DNA of 64,000 nucleotides from Hyphomicrobiales bacterium (GTDB lineage: Bacteria > Pseudomonadota > Alphaproteobacteria > Rhizobiales > Beijerinckiaceae), in contig UBZM01000005.1 of the NCBI GenBank assembly GCA_900470095.1, positions 1-64,000 of the forward strand. The letters are read 5' to 3'. Shown here piece after piece: positions 8,618 to 17,506 of the stretch. A program made the position numbers and the translations under genes. The notes beneath the pieces are model-generated. The model worked only from the letters and a program-made list of their open reading frames with translations. It ran no database searches and was not told the origin of the DNA. Position 1 is the first letter of the stretch, and the number at the start of each line of letters is the position of its first letter.

Positions 8618-10438
8618 ATGCGCAAGCTTATACAATCGGCAGCTTTGTTGACGACCGTGGCTTTTCCAGTGCTCGCGCTGGCGAATTCTGATGTGATCAA
8701 GCAGACATCAGACCCAAATCAATGGGCGATCCAGACTGGCGACTATGCGAATACCCGCTATTCAAAGCTGGACCAGATCAATCGTGACAACGTCAAGAAC
8801 CTGAAGGTGTCCTGGACCTTCTCGACCGGCGTGCTGCGCGGCCATGAAGGCGCGCCGCTGGTGATTGGCAACACGATGTATGTCCACACGCCGTTTCCAA
8901 ACATCGTCTATGCGCTCGACCTGAATCAGGATGGCAAGATCCTCTGGAAATACGAGCCCAAGCAGGACCCGTCGGTCATTCCAGTGATGTGCTGCGATAC
9001 GGTCTACCGCGGCGTCGCCTATGCGGACGGCATGATCTTCCTGCATCAGGCCGACACCACGGTCGTCGCGCTCGACGCCAAGACCGGCAAGGAAATCTGG
9101 AAGGTCGTCAACGGCGATCCGAAAAAGGGCGAGACCAATACGGCCACCGTCCTGCCGGTGAAGGACAAGCTCATCGTTGGCATTTCCGGTGCGGAATTCG
9201 GCGTGCGGGGGCATGTCACCGCCTACGACATGAAGACGGGCAAGCAGCTCTGGCGGGCCTATTCGACCGGTCCCGACAGCGAGATGATGATCGATCCGGA
9301 GAAGACCACCTCGCTCGGCAAGCCGGTCGGCAAGGATTCCTCGCTGAAGACCTGGACGGGCGACCAGTGGAAGATCGGCGGCGGCTCGAGCTGGGGCTGG
9401 TATTCCTATGATCCGGAAACCAACCTGTTCTTCTACGGAACAGCCAATCCCTCGACCTGGAACCCTACGCAGCGGGCCGGCGCCGACGGCAAGCCGATCG
9501 ACCAGAAATGGACGATGTCGATCTTTGCCCGTGATGCCGACACCGGCATTGCGAAATGGGCTTACCAGATGACGCCATTCGATGAGTGGGACTATGACGG
9601 CGTCAACGAGATGATCCTCGCGGATATTCCAGTCGGCGGCCAGCCCCGCAAGGCGCTCGTTCATTTCGACCGCAATGGGCTTGGCTACACGCTCGATCGC
9701 GTGACCGGCGAATTGCTCGTCGCCCAGAAATTCGATCCGAAGGTCAACTGGACCACCGGAGTCGTGATGGACAAGAACAGTCCGCAATATGGCCGTCCGC
9801 AGGTCGTGTCGGCCATGTCGACCTTCCAGAACGGCCAGGACAAGAACACGAAGGGCGTCTGCCCGGCGGCTCTGGGCTCCAAGGATCAGCAGCCGGCAGC
9901 CTATTCGCCGCGCACCGGTCTGTTCTACGTGCCGACGAACCATGTCTGCATGGATTACGAGCCGTTCCGCGTATCCTATACGGCCGGCCAACCCTATGTC
10001 GGCGCAACCCTCTCGATGTATCCCGCGCCGGGCAGCCATGGCGGCATGGGCAATTTCGTGGCCTGGGACGCAGGCCAGGGCAAGATCGTCTGGTCGGTTC
10101 CGGAGCAGTTCTCGGTCTGGTCGGGTGCGCTCGCGACGGCTGGCGGGGTGGTCTTCTACGGCACGCTGGAAGGTTACCTGAAGGCGGTTGACGAGAAGGA
10201 CGGCAAGGAACTGTTCAAGTTCAAGACGCCGTCGGGCATCATCGGCAACGTCATGACCTATACCCATAATGGCAAGCAGCAGGTCGCGGTGCTGTCCGGC
10301 ATCGGCGGCTGGGCCGGCATCGGTCTCGCTGCCGGTTTGACCAATCCGACCGACGGTCTCGGTGCGGTTGGCGGTTATGCCGCGCTGCGCGACTACACTG
10401 CGCTTGGTGGCGTTCTGACGGTCTTCACCCTGCCATGA
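8618..10438 (+). CDS. xoxF: Lanthanide-dependent methanol dehydrogenase XoxF
   Basis: This periplasmic PQQ quinoprotein oxidises methanol. The 606-residue precursor has a signal peptide (ending LALANSD), tryptophan-docking propeller repeats ([20 protein letters not shown]) and the adjacent-cysteine disulfide at C125-C126. The decisive feature is DEWDYDG: Asp325 is the catalytic base, and Asp327 is the extra carboxylate that marks lanthanide-using XoxF, whereas calcium-type MxaF has Ala there. The ATG at 8618 follows AGGAGG. A longer frame from 8564 has no ribosome site. It heads the operon with xoxG, xoxJ and a CXXCW-type gene and is followed by a hairpin terminator. Confidence 0.98.
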   Translation: MRKLIQSAALLTTVAFPVLALANSDVIKQTSDPNQWAIQTGDYANTRYSKLDQINRDNVKNLKVSWTFSTGVLRGHEGAPLVIGNTMYVHTPFPNIVYALDLNQDGKILWKYEPKQDPSVIPVMCCDTVYRGVAYADGMIFLHQADTTVVALDAKTGKEIWKVVNGDPKKGETNTATVLPVKDKLIVGISGAEFGVRGHVTAYDMKTGKQLWRAYSTGPDSEMMIDPEKTTSLGKPVGKDSSLKTWTGDQWKIGGGSSWGWYSYDPETNLFFYGTANPSTWNPTQRAGADGKPIDQKWTMSIFARDADTGIAKWAYQMTPFDEWDYDGVNEMILADIPVGGQPRKALVHFDRNGLGYTLDRVTGELLVAQKFDPKVNWTTGVVMDKNSPQYGRPQVVSAMSTFQNGQDKNTKGVCPAALGSKDQQPAAYSPRTGLFYVPTNHVCMDYEPFRVSYTAGQPYVGATLSMYPAPGSHGGMGNFVAWDAGQGKIVWSVPEQFSVWSGALATAGGVVFYGTLEGYLKAVDEKDGKELFKFKTPSGIIGNVMTYTHNGKQQVAVLSGIGGWAGIGLAAGLTNPTDGLGAVGGYAALRDYTALGGVLTVFTLP

Positions 10439-10452
10439 TCGACGCGTGGCGG

Positions 10453-10490
10453 AGGGCCGGCGCGGCTGAACAGGTTGCGCCGGCCCTTTT
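10453..10490 (+). terminator. Hairpin terminator between xoxF and xoxG
   Basis: An 11-bp perfect stem (AGGGCCGGCGC, 10453-10463, with its complement at 10477-10487) encloses a 13-nt loop and is followed by TTTT. It lies 15 nt after the xoxF stop and 63 nt before the xoxG start. It probably ends most transcripts after xoxF and lets a minority continue, so XoxF would be made in large excess over the downstream proteins. Confidence 0.75.
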
Positions 10491-10552
10491 GATGTCCGCC
10501 CGGCTGTCATGGCCGGCAATCGACGATGCGGCGGCTACCGGAGAGGCTGAAG

Positions 10553-11077
10553 GTGAAACATTTCGGCATCGGCTTCGCACTTGCAGGTTCCGCTCTCTTG
10601 GCTGTGCTGTTGCCGGCGACTGGCGGGTCGTCGCAGGACAAGCCGGCAAAGAGCGAACAGGACGGAAAATGGATGCTGGCGGACGGGACGCCGACCTACA
10701 ACCTCACGCCTGACGGCAAGGTCGACTGGTATACCTATTCCGGCTTCCGGCGTTACCATTCGGAATGCCATGTCTGTCATGGGCCGGAAGGCGAAGGCTC
10801 GAGCTATGCGCCGGCCTTGGTCGAGTCCCTGAAGACCCTGAAATATGCCGACTTCATGGAAGTGGTGGCTGGTGGGCGCACGATCACGCGTCCCGACAAG
10901 ACGAGCGTCATGCCGGCGCTCGGCGATAACGCCAATGTCATGTGCTATCTCGACGACATCTACGTCTATCTCAAGGCGCGCGCCGATGGCGCGCTGCCGC
11001 GTGGTACGCGTCCGGAACGCGCCGTCGAAAAGCCGGAGACGGCGGTCCAAAATGAAAAGACCTGCATGGGCTCCTAA
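10553..11077 (+). CDS. xoxG: XoxG-type c-type cytochrome, electron acceptor of XoxF
   Basis: This 174-residue exported monohaem cytochrome c matches the methanol-metabolism-related group. The haem motif is C72-H-V-C75-H76, and a distal Met ligand is likely in SVMPALGDN. The N-terminal hydrophobic stretch (GFALAGSALLAVLLPA) is the signal peptide. I chose the GTG start at 10553 because GGAGAGG precedes it; the in-frame ATG at 10526 lacks a ribosome site. It follows xoxF across a partial terminator and overlaps xoxJ by 26 nt. By family knowledge it accepts electrons from XoxF and passes them to the terminal oxidase chain. Confidence 0.93.
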   Translation: MKHFGIGFALAGSALLAVLLPATGGSSQDKPAKSEQDGKWMLADGTPTYNLTPDGKVDWYTYSGFRRYHSECHVCHGPEGEGSSYAPALVESLKTLKYADFMEVVAGGRTITRPDKTSVMPALGDNANVMCYLDDIYVYLKARADGALPRGTRPERAVEKPETAVQNEKTCMGS

Positions 11078-11999
11078 AGCAAGGCCCGGACAGCCGCGTG
11101 GAAGCTCCGTGTCCGGCCTTGCCACCACCCGACCACCAGTGCGGGCATGGCGACCCGCCGATGCCCTTCGCCCGCTGATCTGCTGCGCGATGCTGCTCTT
11201 CGCTGCGGGGGGCGTCGGCGAGGCCGCCGAGACCGGCCGTGCCGATCTGGTCAATCACGAAGTCCTCCGCGTCTGCAGCGATCCGGCCAATCTGCCCTTC
11301 TCCAACGAAGCCGGGCAGGGCTTTGAGAACAAGATCGCCGAACTCGTCGCCGACGACTTGAAGCTTCCGCTCGAATATACCTGGTTTCCGCAGGCGACGG
11401 GATTTGTGCGCCAGACGCTGTTCGCCAAGCGCTGCGACCTGATCATTGGTTATGCGCAGGGTGACGACCTCGTCCTCAACAGCAACCATTACTACCGCTC
11501 GAGCTATGTCCTGGTTCATCGGCCGGGGCAGGGGCTCGACGGCGTCGCTACGCTCGCCGATGAGCGCTTGAAGGACAAGCGCATCGGCATCGTCGCCGGC
11601 ACGCCGCCGGGGAACCTCATGGCAATGCTTGGGCTGATGCAGAGGGCAAGGCCCTATCCCCTGACGGTCGACCGGCGCTACGATTTTCCCGCGGAGCGGA
11701 TGATCGCCGGTATCCGTTCCGGGGAGATCGATGCCGGGATTCTGTGGGGGCCGATCGGCGGTTACTTCGCCAGTCGCGGCGGCGAAAAACTGACCGTGAC
11801 GCCGCTTCTCGGGGAAACCATGGGACCGCGCATGGCCTATCGGATCACCTTCGGCGTGCGTCATCAGGAAGATGACTGGAAGCGCAAGTTAAACGAGATC
11901 ATCGCCAGGAGGCAGGGCGATATCGATGCGATCCTGCTGGATTTCGGCGTGCCGCTGCTGGACGAGGACACGGTGCCGATTACAGCGCCGCGACGCTGA
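11052..11999 (+). CDS. xoxJ: XoxJ: quinoprotein dehydrogenase-associated periplasmic binding protein
   Basis: This 315-residue protein is of the extracellular solute-binding type 3 fold. The core begins EVLRVCSDPANLPFSNE and runs through GIVAGTPPG and GILWGPIGGYFA. It matches the binding-protein-like XoxJ that accompanies xoxF and xoxG. XoxJ is thought to help activate or assemble XoxF rather than to feed a transporter. The ATG at 11052 overlaps the xoxG end by 26 nt. A GTG at 11109 is an alternative start and would give a shorter signal peptide around LICCAMLLFAAGG. Confidence 0.92.
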   Translation: MKRPAWAPKARPGQPRGSSVSGLATTRPPVRAWRPADALRPLICCAMLLFAAGGVGEAAETGRADLVNHEVLRVCSDPANLPFSNEAGQGFENKIAELVADDLKLPLEYTWFPQATGFVRQTLFAKRCDLIIGYAQGDDLVLNSNHYYRSSYVLVHRPGQGLDGVATLADERLKDKRIGIVAGTPPGNLMAMLGLMQRARPYPLTVDRRYDFPAERMIAGIRSGEIDAGILWGPIGGYFASRGGEKLTVTPLLGETMGPRMAYRITFGVRHQEDDWKRKLNEIIARRQGDIDAILLDFGVPLLDEDTVPITAPRR

Positions 12000-12001
12000 C
12001 C

Positions 12002-12550
12002 ATGTGGCGTGGCGCTGCCCTGTTGGCACTCTGGCTGGCGGCGGGGTCGGTAGTCGACGGCCTGGCGCGGGACATTCCGGACGAACCCGCGGGTTATCGC
12101 ACCGAGAACTATCGCGCGCCGGTTCCCGCGGCGCTTCAGGGCGCCCGCGTCATCGACACACGGGCCGCGGAGCTTCTCTGGCGCGCGAAATCAGCCATCT
12201 TCATCGATGTCCTTCCGCGGCCCGTGAAACCCGACAACCTGCCGGCGAACATGGTCTGGCGCGAGGCCTCGCATCTCAGCATTCCGGGTGCGGTCTGGCT
12301 GGCCAATACCGGCTATGGCGTCATCCCCGAACCGTTGCTCCAGGCCTTCCAGGCGCAACTCGCGACGCTTAGCGGCGACGACAAGGCGAAAACGCTGGTC
12401 TTCTTCTGCCTGAAGGATTGCTGGATGTCCTGGAACGCAGCCAAACGCGCCGTCTCATGGGGCTATAGCAATGTCATCTGGTTTCCCGACGGCACCGATG
12501 GCTGGGGCGAGGCGCTGCTTCCGCTCGTCGAGATTGCGCCGGGGCTGTGA
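12002..12550 (+). CDS. PQQ-dependent catabolism-associated CXXCW-type (rhodanese-like) protein
   Basis: This 182-residue exported protein has an N-terminal signal (ALLALWLAAGSVVDG) and a rhodanese-like fold. The conserved cysteine pair lies in FFCLKDCWMSW (Cys136 and Cys140, then Trp141). This matches the family named for that motif, which is restricted to PQQ-dehydrogenase loci. The start codon follows the xoxJ stop by 2 nt, so it belongs to the xox operon. Its role is unproven; sulfur or redox handling in the periplasm is a guess from the fold and the cysteines. Confidence 0.92.
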   Translation: MWRGAALLALWLAAGSVVDGLARDIPDEPAGYRTENYRAPVPAALQGARVIDTRAAELLWRAKSAIFIDVLPRPVKPDNLPANMVWREASHLSIPGAVWLANTGYGVIPEPLLQAFQAQLATLSGDDKAKTLVFFCLKDCWMSWNAAKRAVSWGYSNVIWFPDGTDGWGEALLPLVEIAPGL

Positions 12551-12581
12551 GATTCGCCTCGGAAGGACCGCGGCCGCGGCG

Positions 12582-13259
12582 TCAATCCTTCATTAGCGCC
12601 CGGATTTCGCGGGCGAGATCGAAGGCGCGCTGTTCGATCTGCACCGGGATCTCGCAGGCGAGGGGCAGAGAGTCCTGCCTCTCGGCGAAGAACCGCGTAT
12701 CCCACTTGTACCTGTCCTCCGCCACTGTGAGCTCCGCCTTGGCCTTCTCGTCCAGCGCCGCCTTGGCGCGCAGCGCACCCAGCACCGCTCCCTGCTCCTG
12801 GATCCGCTCGGCGAGCTGCCTTTGCCGATGCTGAAATCGGCCGATTCCTGCGAGCACGACGGCGCGGTCGTCATTGATGGTCTTCAGCACGCCGGCAAAC
12901 AGCATTTTCAGCTTCTCGTCCCGGCTTGAGTCCGGCTGGGCCTTGGCCCATTGCGCCAGGCTCTCGCTTGCTTGCTCCATCGGGTTGGCGCGGCTGACGA
13001 GTGCCTTGATCAGGCGGTCCATCTCCGCGTCGTCCTGCCAGCCGGTGAGCGCCTCGACATCGGGGCCATCCCACATCTGCGCCGCAGTGAGTGTCGCGAC
13101 CCTGCGCTGCACGCAGGGCCATTCCGGTTCGTCCGCCCGCGCCGGCAAGCCTGCGAACAAGGCTGCGAGCATCCCTGCGAACAGGGCCACGCTGCAGGCG
13201 ATTCCGAGCCTCGTGCGGATCAGGCGTCGGCTCCGGACAAGACCTCTCGGGAACGTCAT
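12582..13259 (-). CDS. Exported protein of unknown function in the xox locus
   Basis: This 225-residue protein has a strong N-terminal signal (IACSVALFAGMLAALFAGLP, cut near ARADE). The mature part starts with PEWPCVQRRV and becomes long-helical and charged (RQRQLAERIQEQG, EKAKAELTVAEDRYK), with another cysteine in LACEIPVQ. I do not recognise a named domain. It overlaps the ABC permease gene by 4 nt (ATGA), so it is co-translated with the PQQ-associated ABC system and is probably a periplasmic partner of it. It ends tail to tail with the CXXCW-type gene. Confidence 0.8.
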   Translation of the reverse strand: MTFPRGLVRSRRLIRTRLGIACSVALFAGMLAALFAGLPARADEPEWPCVQRRVATLTAAQMWDGPDVEALTGWQDDAEMDRLIKALVSRANPMEQASESLAQWAKAQPDSSRDEKLKMLFAGVLKTINDDRAVVLAGIGRFQHRQRQLAERIQEQGAVLGALRAKAALDEKAKAELTVAEDRYKWDTRFFAERQDSLPLACEIPVQIEQRAFDLAREIRALMKD

Positions 13260-14128
13260 GCCGTGCCTCCGGGAGCACCACGCCGACCCAGCAAACCTTT
13301 TGATGGATTATAGGCGTAAATGGCGGCCGCGAGAAAGACGGCGGTAAAACCCAGCACCGCCGCAAGCGAGGCAGGATCAATCTGCGCATACAGCGCGAAG
13401 CGGATCAGTTCGACCGCGTGGGTGAAGGGATTGAAGCGGCAGATCTCATAGAGCAGCGGGCTCGATTCCCGGATGCGCCACAGCGGATAAAGCGCGGATG
13501 AGGCAAAGAACATCGGGAAGATCACGAAGTTCATGACCCCGGCGAAGTTCTCCAGCTGCTTGATGATCGACGACATGAACAGGGCGAGCGCGCCGAGCAT
13601 CAGGCTCGCCAGGAACAAGGCCGGCAGCACCGTGAGGTAGCCGAGCAAAGGCGGCTCGATCTCCCAGGCATAGGCGATCAGCAGAAAGACATAGACCTGC
13701 AACAGCGCCACCGCGCCGCCGCCGATCAGCTTCGATGTCAGCAGGAACCAGCGCGGAAACGGGCTGACGAGCAAGGTTCGCATCGTGCCGGTTTCGCGGT
13801 CATAGACCATCGAGAGCGAGGACTGCATGGCGTTGAAGAGCAGGATCATGCCGATCAGGCCCGGCGTCACGAAGACCTCGTAGAGCACATAGGTTTCATA
13901 GGGCGGGATGATCGAAACGCCGAGAACCTGGCGAAAGCCGGCGGCGAAGATGAAGAGCCAGACGAGCGGCCGCACCAGCGCGGAGAGGAAGCGTTCGCGC
14001 TGATGGATGAAGCGCAGCATCTCGCGCCAGACGATGCCGTTGAAGCAGGCGAGATAACCGGGGAAGCCCGCGCGTTGCGGGGCATCCGCCAGTGTCGGTG
14101 GAGCGCGATCCAGCGGAATGGTCTTCAT
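13256..14128 (-). CDS. ABC transporter permease, PQQ-dependent alcohol dehydrogenase system
   Basis: This 290-residue ABC-2-type membrane protein has six predicted hydrophobic segments (LVWLFIFAAGF, GLIGMILLFNAMQ, AVALLQVYVFLLIAYA, LPALFLASLMLGALAL, VMNFVIFPMFFASSA, AVLGFTAVFLAAAIYAY). It matches the permease family seen only beside PQQ alcohol dehydrogenases. It overlaps both neighbours by 4 nt, the ATPase upstream and the unknown exported protein downstream, which indicates a tightly coupled unit. The transported substrate is unknown. Confidence 0.92.
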   Translation of the reverse strand: MKTIPLDRAPPTLADAPQRAGFPGYLACFNGIVWREMLRFIHQRERFLSALVRPLVWLFIFAAGFRQVLGVSIIPPYETYVLYEVFVTPGLIGMILLFNAMQSSLSMVYDRETGTMRTLLVSPFPRWFLLTSKLIGGGAVALLQVYVFLLIAYAWEIEPPLLGYLTVLPALFLASLMLGALALFMSSIIKQLENFAGVMNFVIFPMFFASSALYPLWRIRESSPLLYEICRFNPFTHAVELIRFALYAQIDPASLAAVLGFTAVFLAAAIYAYNPSKGLLGRRGAPGGTA

Positions 14129-14910
14129 GCCGCCACCGCGCCGGTGGACTGGGCATCGGCTGAGCCAGTCATCGTCGTGAATGCCTCGCGTATCGTTGCC
14201 GTGCCCGTCATGGCGAGCAGGGCGTCGTGATCACCGGTGAACAGAACCCGGCCCTTGTGCAGAATGACGATGCGGTCGCTCGGCGCGACCTCGTCGATCA
14301 GATGCGTCGCCCACAGGACACCGAGCCCCTGGCGTGCAACCAGCCCGCGCACCAGGGCGATGATGCCGTCGCGCGCGCCGATATCGAGGCCAACCGTGGC
14401 CTCGTCGAGCAGAAGGCAGCGCGGGTCGTGCAGCAGGGCGCGAGCGATCTCGACGCGGCGCGCCTGACCGCCCGACAGGGCGCGCACCTTGTCGCGTGCC
14501 TTGTCGGCGAGCCCGATGATCTCGAGCAGTTCCATGGCGCGTGCCCGCGCCGCTGCACGGCCGAACCCGTGCAGCGCCGCATGATAGGCGAGGTTCTGCA
14601 GCAGGCTCAGATCGGCGTCGAGCGTGCGGCTCTGGAACACCACGCCGATCTGCCGCAACGCCGCCGAGGGGGCGCGGCGCACGTCATTGCCGAAGACGCG
14701 GATCTCGCCGCTCACATTGTCATAGAGCCGGGTGATCAGCGCAAACAGCGTCGACTTGCCCGCTCCGTTGAGACCGAGCAGCACGGTGAACGAGCCGGCC
14801 GGAACCTCGAGCGACACATCGACGAGCGCGCGCCTGTCGCCGAAGGCATGGCTCACCCCGGCGACCGAGAGCGCCATGCCGATCCGCCGATCGTCGAATT
14901 CCGCGTTCAT
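14125..14910 (-). CDS. ABC transporter ATP-binding protein, PQQ-dependent alcohol dehydrogenase system
   Basis: The 261-residue ATPase shows Walker A GLNGAGKST, signature LSGGQARR, Walker B CLLLDEATVGLD and the switch His in VLWATHLIDE. It belongs to the ABC-2-type export group and pairs with the permease gene it overlaps by 4 nt. The context (beta-propeller protein upstream, xoxF group near by) fits the PQQ-associated ABC system. What it moves is not known. Confidence 0.94.
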   Translation of the reverse strand: MNAEFDDRRIGMALSVAGVSHAFGDRRALVDVSLEVPAGSFTVLLGLNGAGKSTLFALITRLYDNVSGEIRVFGNDVRRAPSAALRQIGVVFQSRTLDADLSLLQNLAYHAALHGFGRAAARARAMELLEIIGLADKARDKVRALSGGQARRVEIARALLHDPRCLLLDEATVGLDIGARDGIIALVRGLVARQGLGVLWATHLIDEVAPSDRIVILHKGRVLFTGDHDALLAMTGTATIREAFTTMTGSADAQSTGAVAA

Positions 14911-15019
14911 CTGACGATGAACCGCGCCGGGTTCGCCAGTGATGGAGCAACGATGCGGGCCCTCATGGCTCTCCTCCGGATGAAGCTGCTCGTCTTCTGC
15001 GTGCCGATACGCGAGGTGA

Positions 15020-15988
15020 TCAGAATGGGGCGATGGCGACGCCCCAGGGATAGCGCCCGACCTTCACCGACTTGGTGACGCGCAGTTTCTCGACATCGAT
15101 GATCGAGACATCGTTCGATGTGCCGTTGGTCGTGAAGAGCAGTTTCTCGTCGGGCGTGAAGGCGAGCTGCCAGACGCGCTGCCCAACCAGGAGATAGCGC
15201 TCCACCTTCAGGCTGGCGGTATCGACGACGGCGACGCGGTTGGCCGGCCCGAGCGCTACGAAGGCCGTCTTGCCATCCCTGGTGATCCGGATGCCGACGG
15301 GCTGAATGGCGTCGGCGTTGACGCCATTGATCTGGAACGACACCTTGCCGACGGGCTTGCGTGTCTTGACGTCGATGACGCTGACCGTGCCGCCGATCTC
15401 GGAACTGACCCAGACCTGCGATCCGTCCGGCGTGAACTGCGCATAGCGCGGGCGGGCGTCGACCAGCACATGATCGACCGTCTTGTTGCTCTGCGTGTCG
15501 ATGAAATGCGCCATGTTCGTCGTTTCGGAGGTGTTGACGAGAATGGTCCCGTCGGGGCTGATGCCCATGCCCTCGGGCTCGACGCCGACAGGGATTTCCG
15601 ACAGGACCGAGCCCTTCTCGATATCGACGACGGTGACGATATTGTCGTCCTCGTTGGCGATATAGAGCGGGTTGCCCTTCGGATGCAGGGTGAAGAGCTC
15701 CGGGTCGGGGCCCGAAGGCAGATTCTTGACGAATTCCAGGGTCCTGGTGTCGAAGACCTGCACGACATTGTCGTCGCTCGCGCAGATCAGCAGCCACTCG
15801 CCGTTCCGGGCGAGAACGATCCCGCGCGGACGTTGACCGACCTTGATGGTCTTGGTCACTTCTAGCGTCGTGCTGTCGATGACGCTGACGGTGTTGTCCT
15901 TTTCATTGGAGACGAACACCGTGTAGCCGTTGGCGGTGGATGCGAGCAGCAAAAGCGCACCCGTCGAAAGAAATGATGTGAGCCGCAT
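15020..15988 (-). CDS. PQQ-dependent catabolism-associated beta-propeller protein
   Basis: This 322-residue exported protein consists of YVTN-type propeller blades, with repeated motifs such as NTVSVIDSTTLEV, NIVTVVDIEKGSV and DVSIIDVEKLRV. The N-terminal signal is LSTGALLLLASTANG. It matches the propeller family found with PQQ-dependent dehydrogenases. No enzyme residues are evident, so a scaffold or binding role in the periplasm is likely. It is upstream of the ABC ATPase with a 109-nt gap that holds nothing I recognise. Confidence 0.92.
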   Translation of the reverse strand: MRLTSFLSTGALLLLASTANGYTVFVSNEKDNTVSVIDSTTLEVTKTIKVGQRPRGIVLARNGEWLLICASDDNVVQVFDTRTLEFVKNLPSGPDPELFTLHPKGNPLYIANEDDNIVTVVDIEKGSVLSEIPVGVEPEGMGISPDGTILVNTSETTNMAHFIDTQSNKTVDHVLVDARPRYAQFTPDGSQVWVSSEIGGTVSVIDVKTRKPVGKVSFQINGVNADAIQPVGIRITRDGKTAFVALGPANRVAVVDTASLKVERYLLVGQRVWQLAFTPDEKLLFTTNGTSNDVSIIDVEKLRVTKSVKVGRYPWGVAIAPF

Positions 15989-16057
15989 GGTGTTCCGTTT
16001 CCGATGATGATGTCGAAAAACCAGGACGCGATTGGCTTCAGGTTCTGACTTACGCTC

Positions 16058-17323
16058 CTATAATCGGCATTTCGTTTCCGGTCGGTCGAGCCCGAGCGTA
16101 TCCAGCGTCGAGAACTGGTGCAAAAAGCCGGGCTGCGGCGAAACCGAGACCGGAAGCTTCGGCGTCGCGATCAGGATCGGCTGGCGAAGCTGGCCGTTCC
16201 AGTCCCTGAATGTCAGCTTCTGGCCCTTGAAGCCGGCCACGTCGAACTCGGCGGAGCGCAGATAGGCCGCGATCTCGGCGAAGGTCGTCGAGCGGCGGCG
16301 GGCCGCCGCCTCGCCGATGCCGCGGACCGCGAGCCAGACATCATAGTCGAGCGGACGCATCGTCCGGTTCGCGGAGCGCCTGAAACGGTTTTGGAATTGG
16401 GTCGCTCCCCATTGTTCGAGCGCGGGATGCCAGCTTGTCGCCGTCAGTCCCTGTGTCCCCACCACCGGTCGCGCCTCCCAGGTCCGAAACGGAAAGTACT
16501 CGCCGAACAGCCCGGCCTCGTCAGCCACGACCACGACGTCATGGGCCGCCGCATTCTGCGTGAAGACCGGGATCTGCAGCTGAATCTGCTCGTGACCGCC
16601 GTCAGCGCGCCGCGAGCCGCCTTCGTCGGAGAAAACCCGCTCCTCGACAATGCGGCCGCCGAAGCGCTTTGCCGCGCGCCGCACCGCCTCGGCGAAGGCC
16701 TGGTCTTCCGGCCGCGTTCCGAGAACCAGGAACCAGCGCCGCCACTGTTTCCAGACGAGATACTGCGCCAGCGCATCGGCGAGCATCGCGCGCGACGGGC
16801 TTGTATGCAGGACATTGGCGCGGCAATCCTCCTCGCGCAGGTTCTCGTCCGGCGCGCCAGCGTTGAACAGCAGCACATCCTTGCCCTTCAGAGCATCGGC
16901 GAGCCTGAGAACGGTCTGAGGTCGCACGTCGAGCACGAGAAAATGCTGCCCAGTAGCGACGCGGCTTTCGGCTTCGGCAAGCAGCTCATCGGGTTTGGCG
17001 CTCTCGATGACGTCGAGGCGGAACTCCTGGCCGAGAAAGCGCCCGGTATTGTTGTTGTCGGCGATGGCGAGCCGCGCGCCGGCGATGCCGTCGTCGGGGG
17101 GCGGGATGTCGAGCAGCGACAGCGGGAGAGGGCGGTCCTGGATCTCCCGGACGAGCAGGACGCCGATCATCCTGCCCTCCGTCGGCGGCGCTGCCGGTTG
17201 CGCAATCGCGCTGATCGGTGCGCCGGCAAGCAGCATCCCGCCGAAGACCAGAAGGACGGCCGCAAGGCGCAGCATCCCGGCCTTCAGGCGAAGGTCATGG
17301 CGACGGGCCTCGCAATCCTCCAT
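16058..17323 (-). CDS. ABC-type substrate-binding protein, PQQ-dependent alcohol dehydrogenase system
   Basis: This 421-residue periplasmic binding-fold protein resembles branched-chain amino acid receptors and matches the version linked to PQQ alcohol dehydrogenases. The signal is LAAVLLVFGGMLLAGAPISA. The core includes GIAGARLAIADNNNTGRF and ends with a Cys four residues from the C-terminus. I chose the ATG at 17323, which follows GGGGAG at 8-nt spacing; a GTG at 17332 and an ATG at 17275 are alternatives. It is the first gene of the leftward PQQ-associated ABC group. Confidence 0.92.
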   Translation of the reverse strand: MEDCEARRHDLRLKAGMLRLAAVLLVFGGMLLAGAPISAIAQPAAPPTEGRMIGVLLVREIQDRPLPLSLLDIPPPDDGIAGARLAIADNNNTGRFLGQEFRLDVIESAKPDELLAEAESRVATGQHFLVLDVRPQTVLRLADALKGKDVLLFNAGAPDENLREEDCRANVLHTSPSRAMLADALAQYLVWKQWRRWFLVLGTRPEDQAFAEAVRRAAKRFGGRIVEERVFSDEGGSRRADGGHEQIQLQIPVFTQNAAAHDVVVVADEAGLFGEYFPFRTWEARPVVGTQGLTATSWHPALEQWGATQFQNRFRRSANRTMRPLDYDVWLAVRGIGEAAARRRSTTFAEIAAYLRSAEFDVAGFKGQKLTFRDWNGQLRQPILIATPKLPVSVSPQPGFLHQFSTLDTLGLDRPETKCRL

Positions 17324-17506
17324 GCGCGGCACTCCCCGATGAATGAGCGCCGGCTACGGCCGTGAGCGTCGCCCATCCCTTGTAAAGCTGCGCCCAGCCG
17401 CTAATCGCGTCAACTGGACGCGCTGCCGGCAAGCGGACGCCCGACAGTGCTGCAATGCGTGGATTGGTGACCTTCGCTTCCAAGGTCGCAGTCTCAAACA
17501 GAGCCC

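Noticed and set aside
8762..10519. 585-codon leftward open frame antisense to xoxF
   Set aside because: It is an antisense shadow of a GC-rich, strongly conserved gene. It has no ribosome site, and its His/Arg/Asp-rich composition matches no protein.
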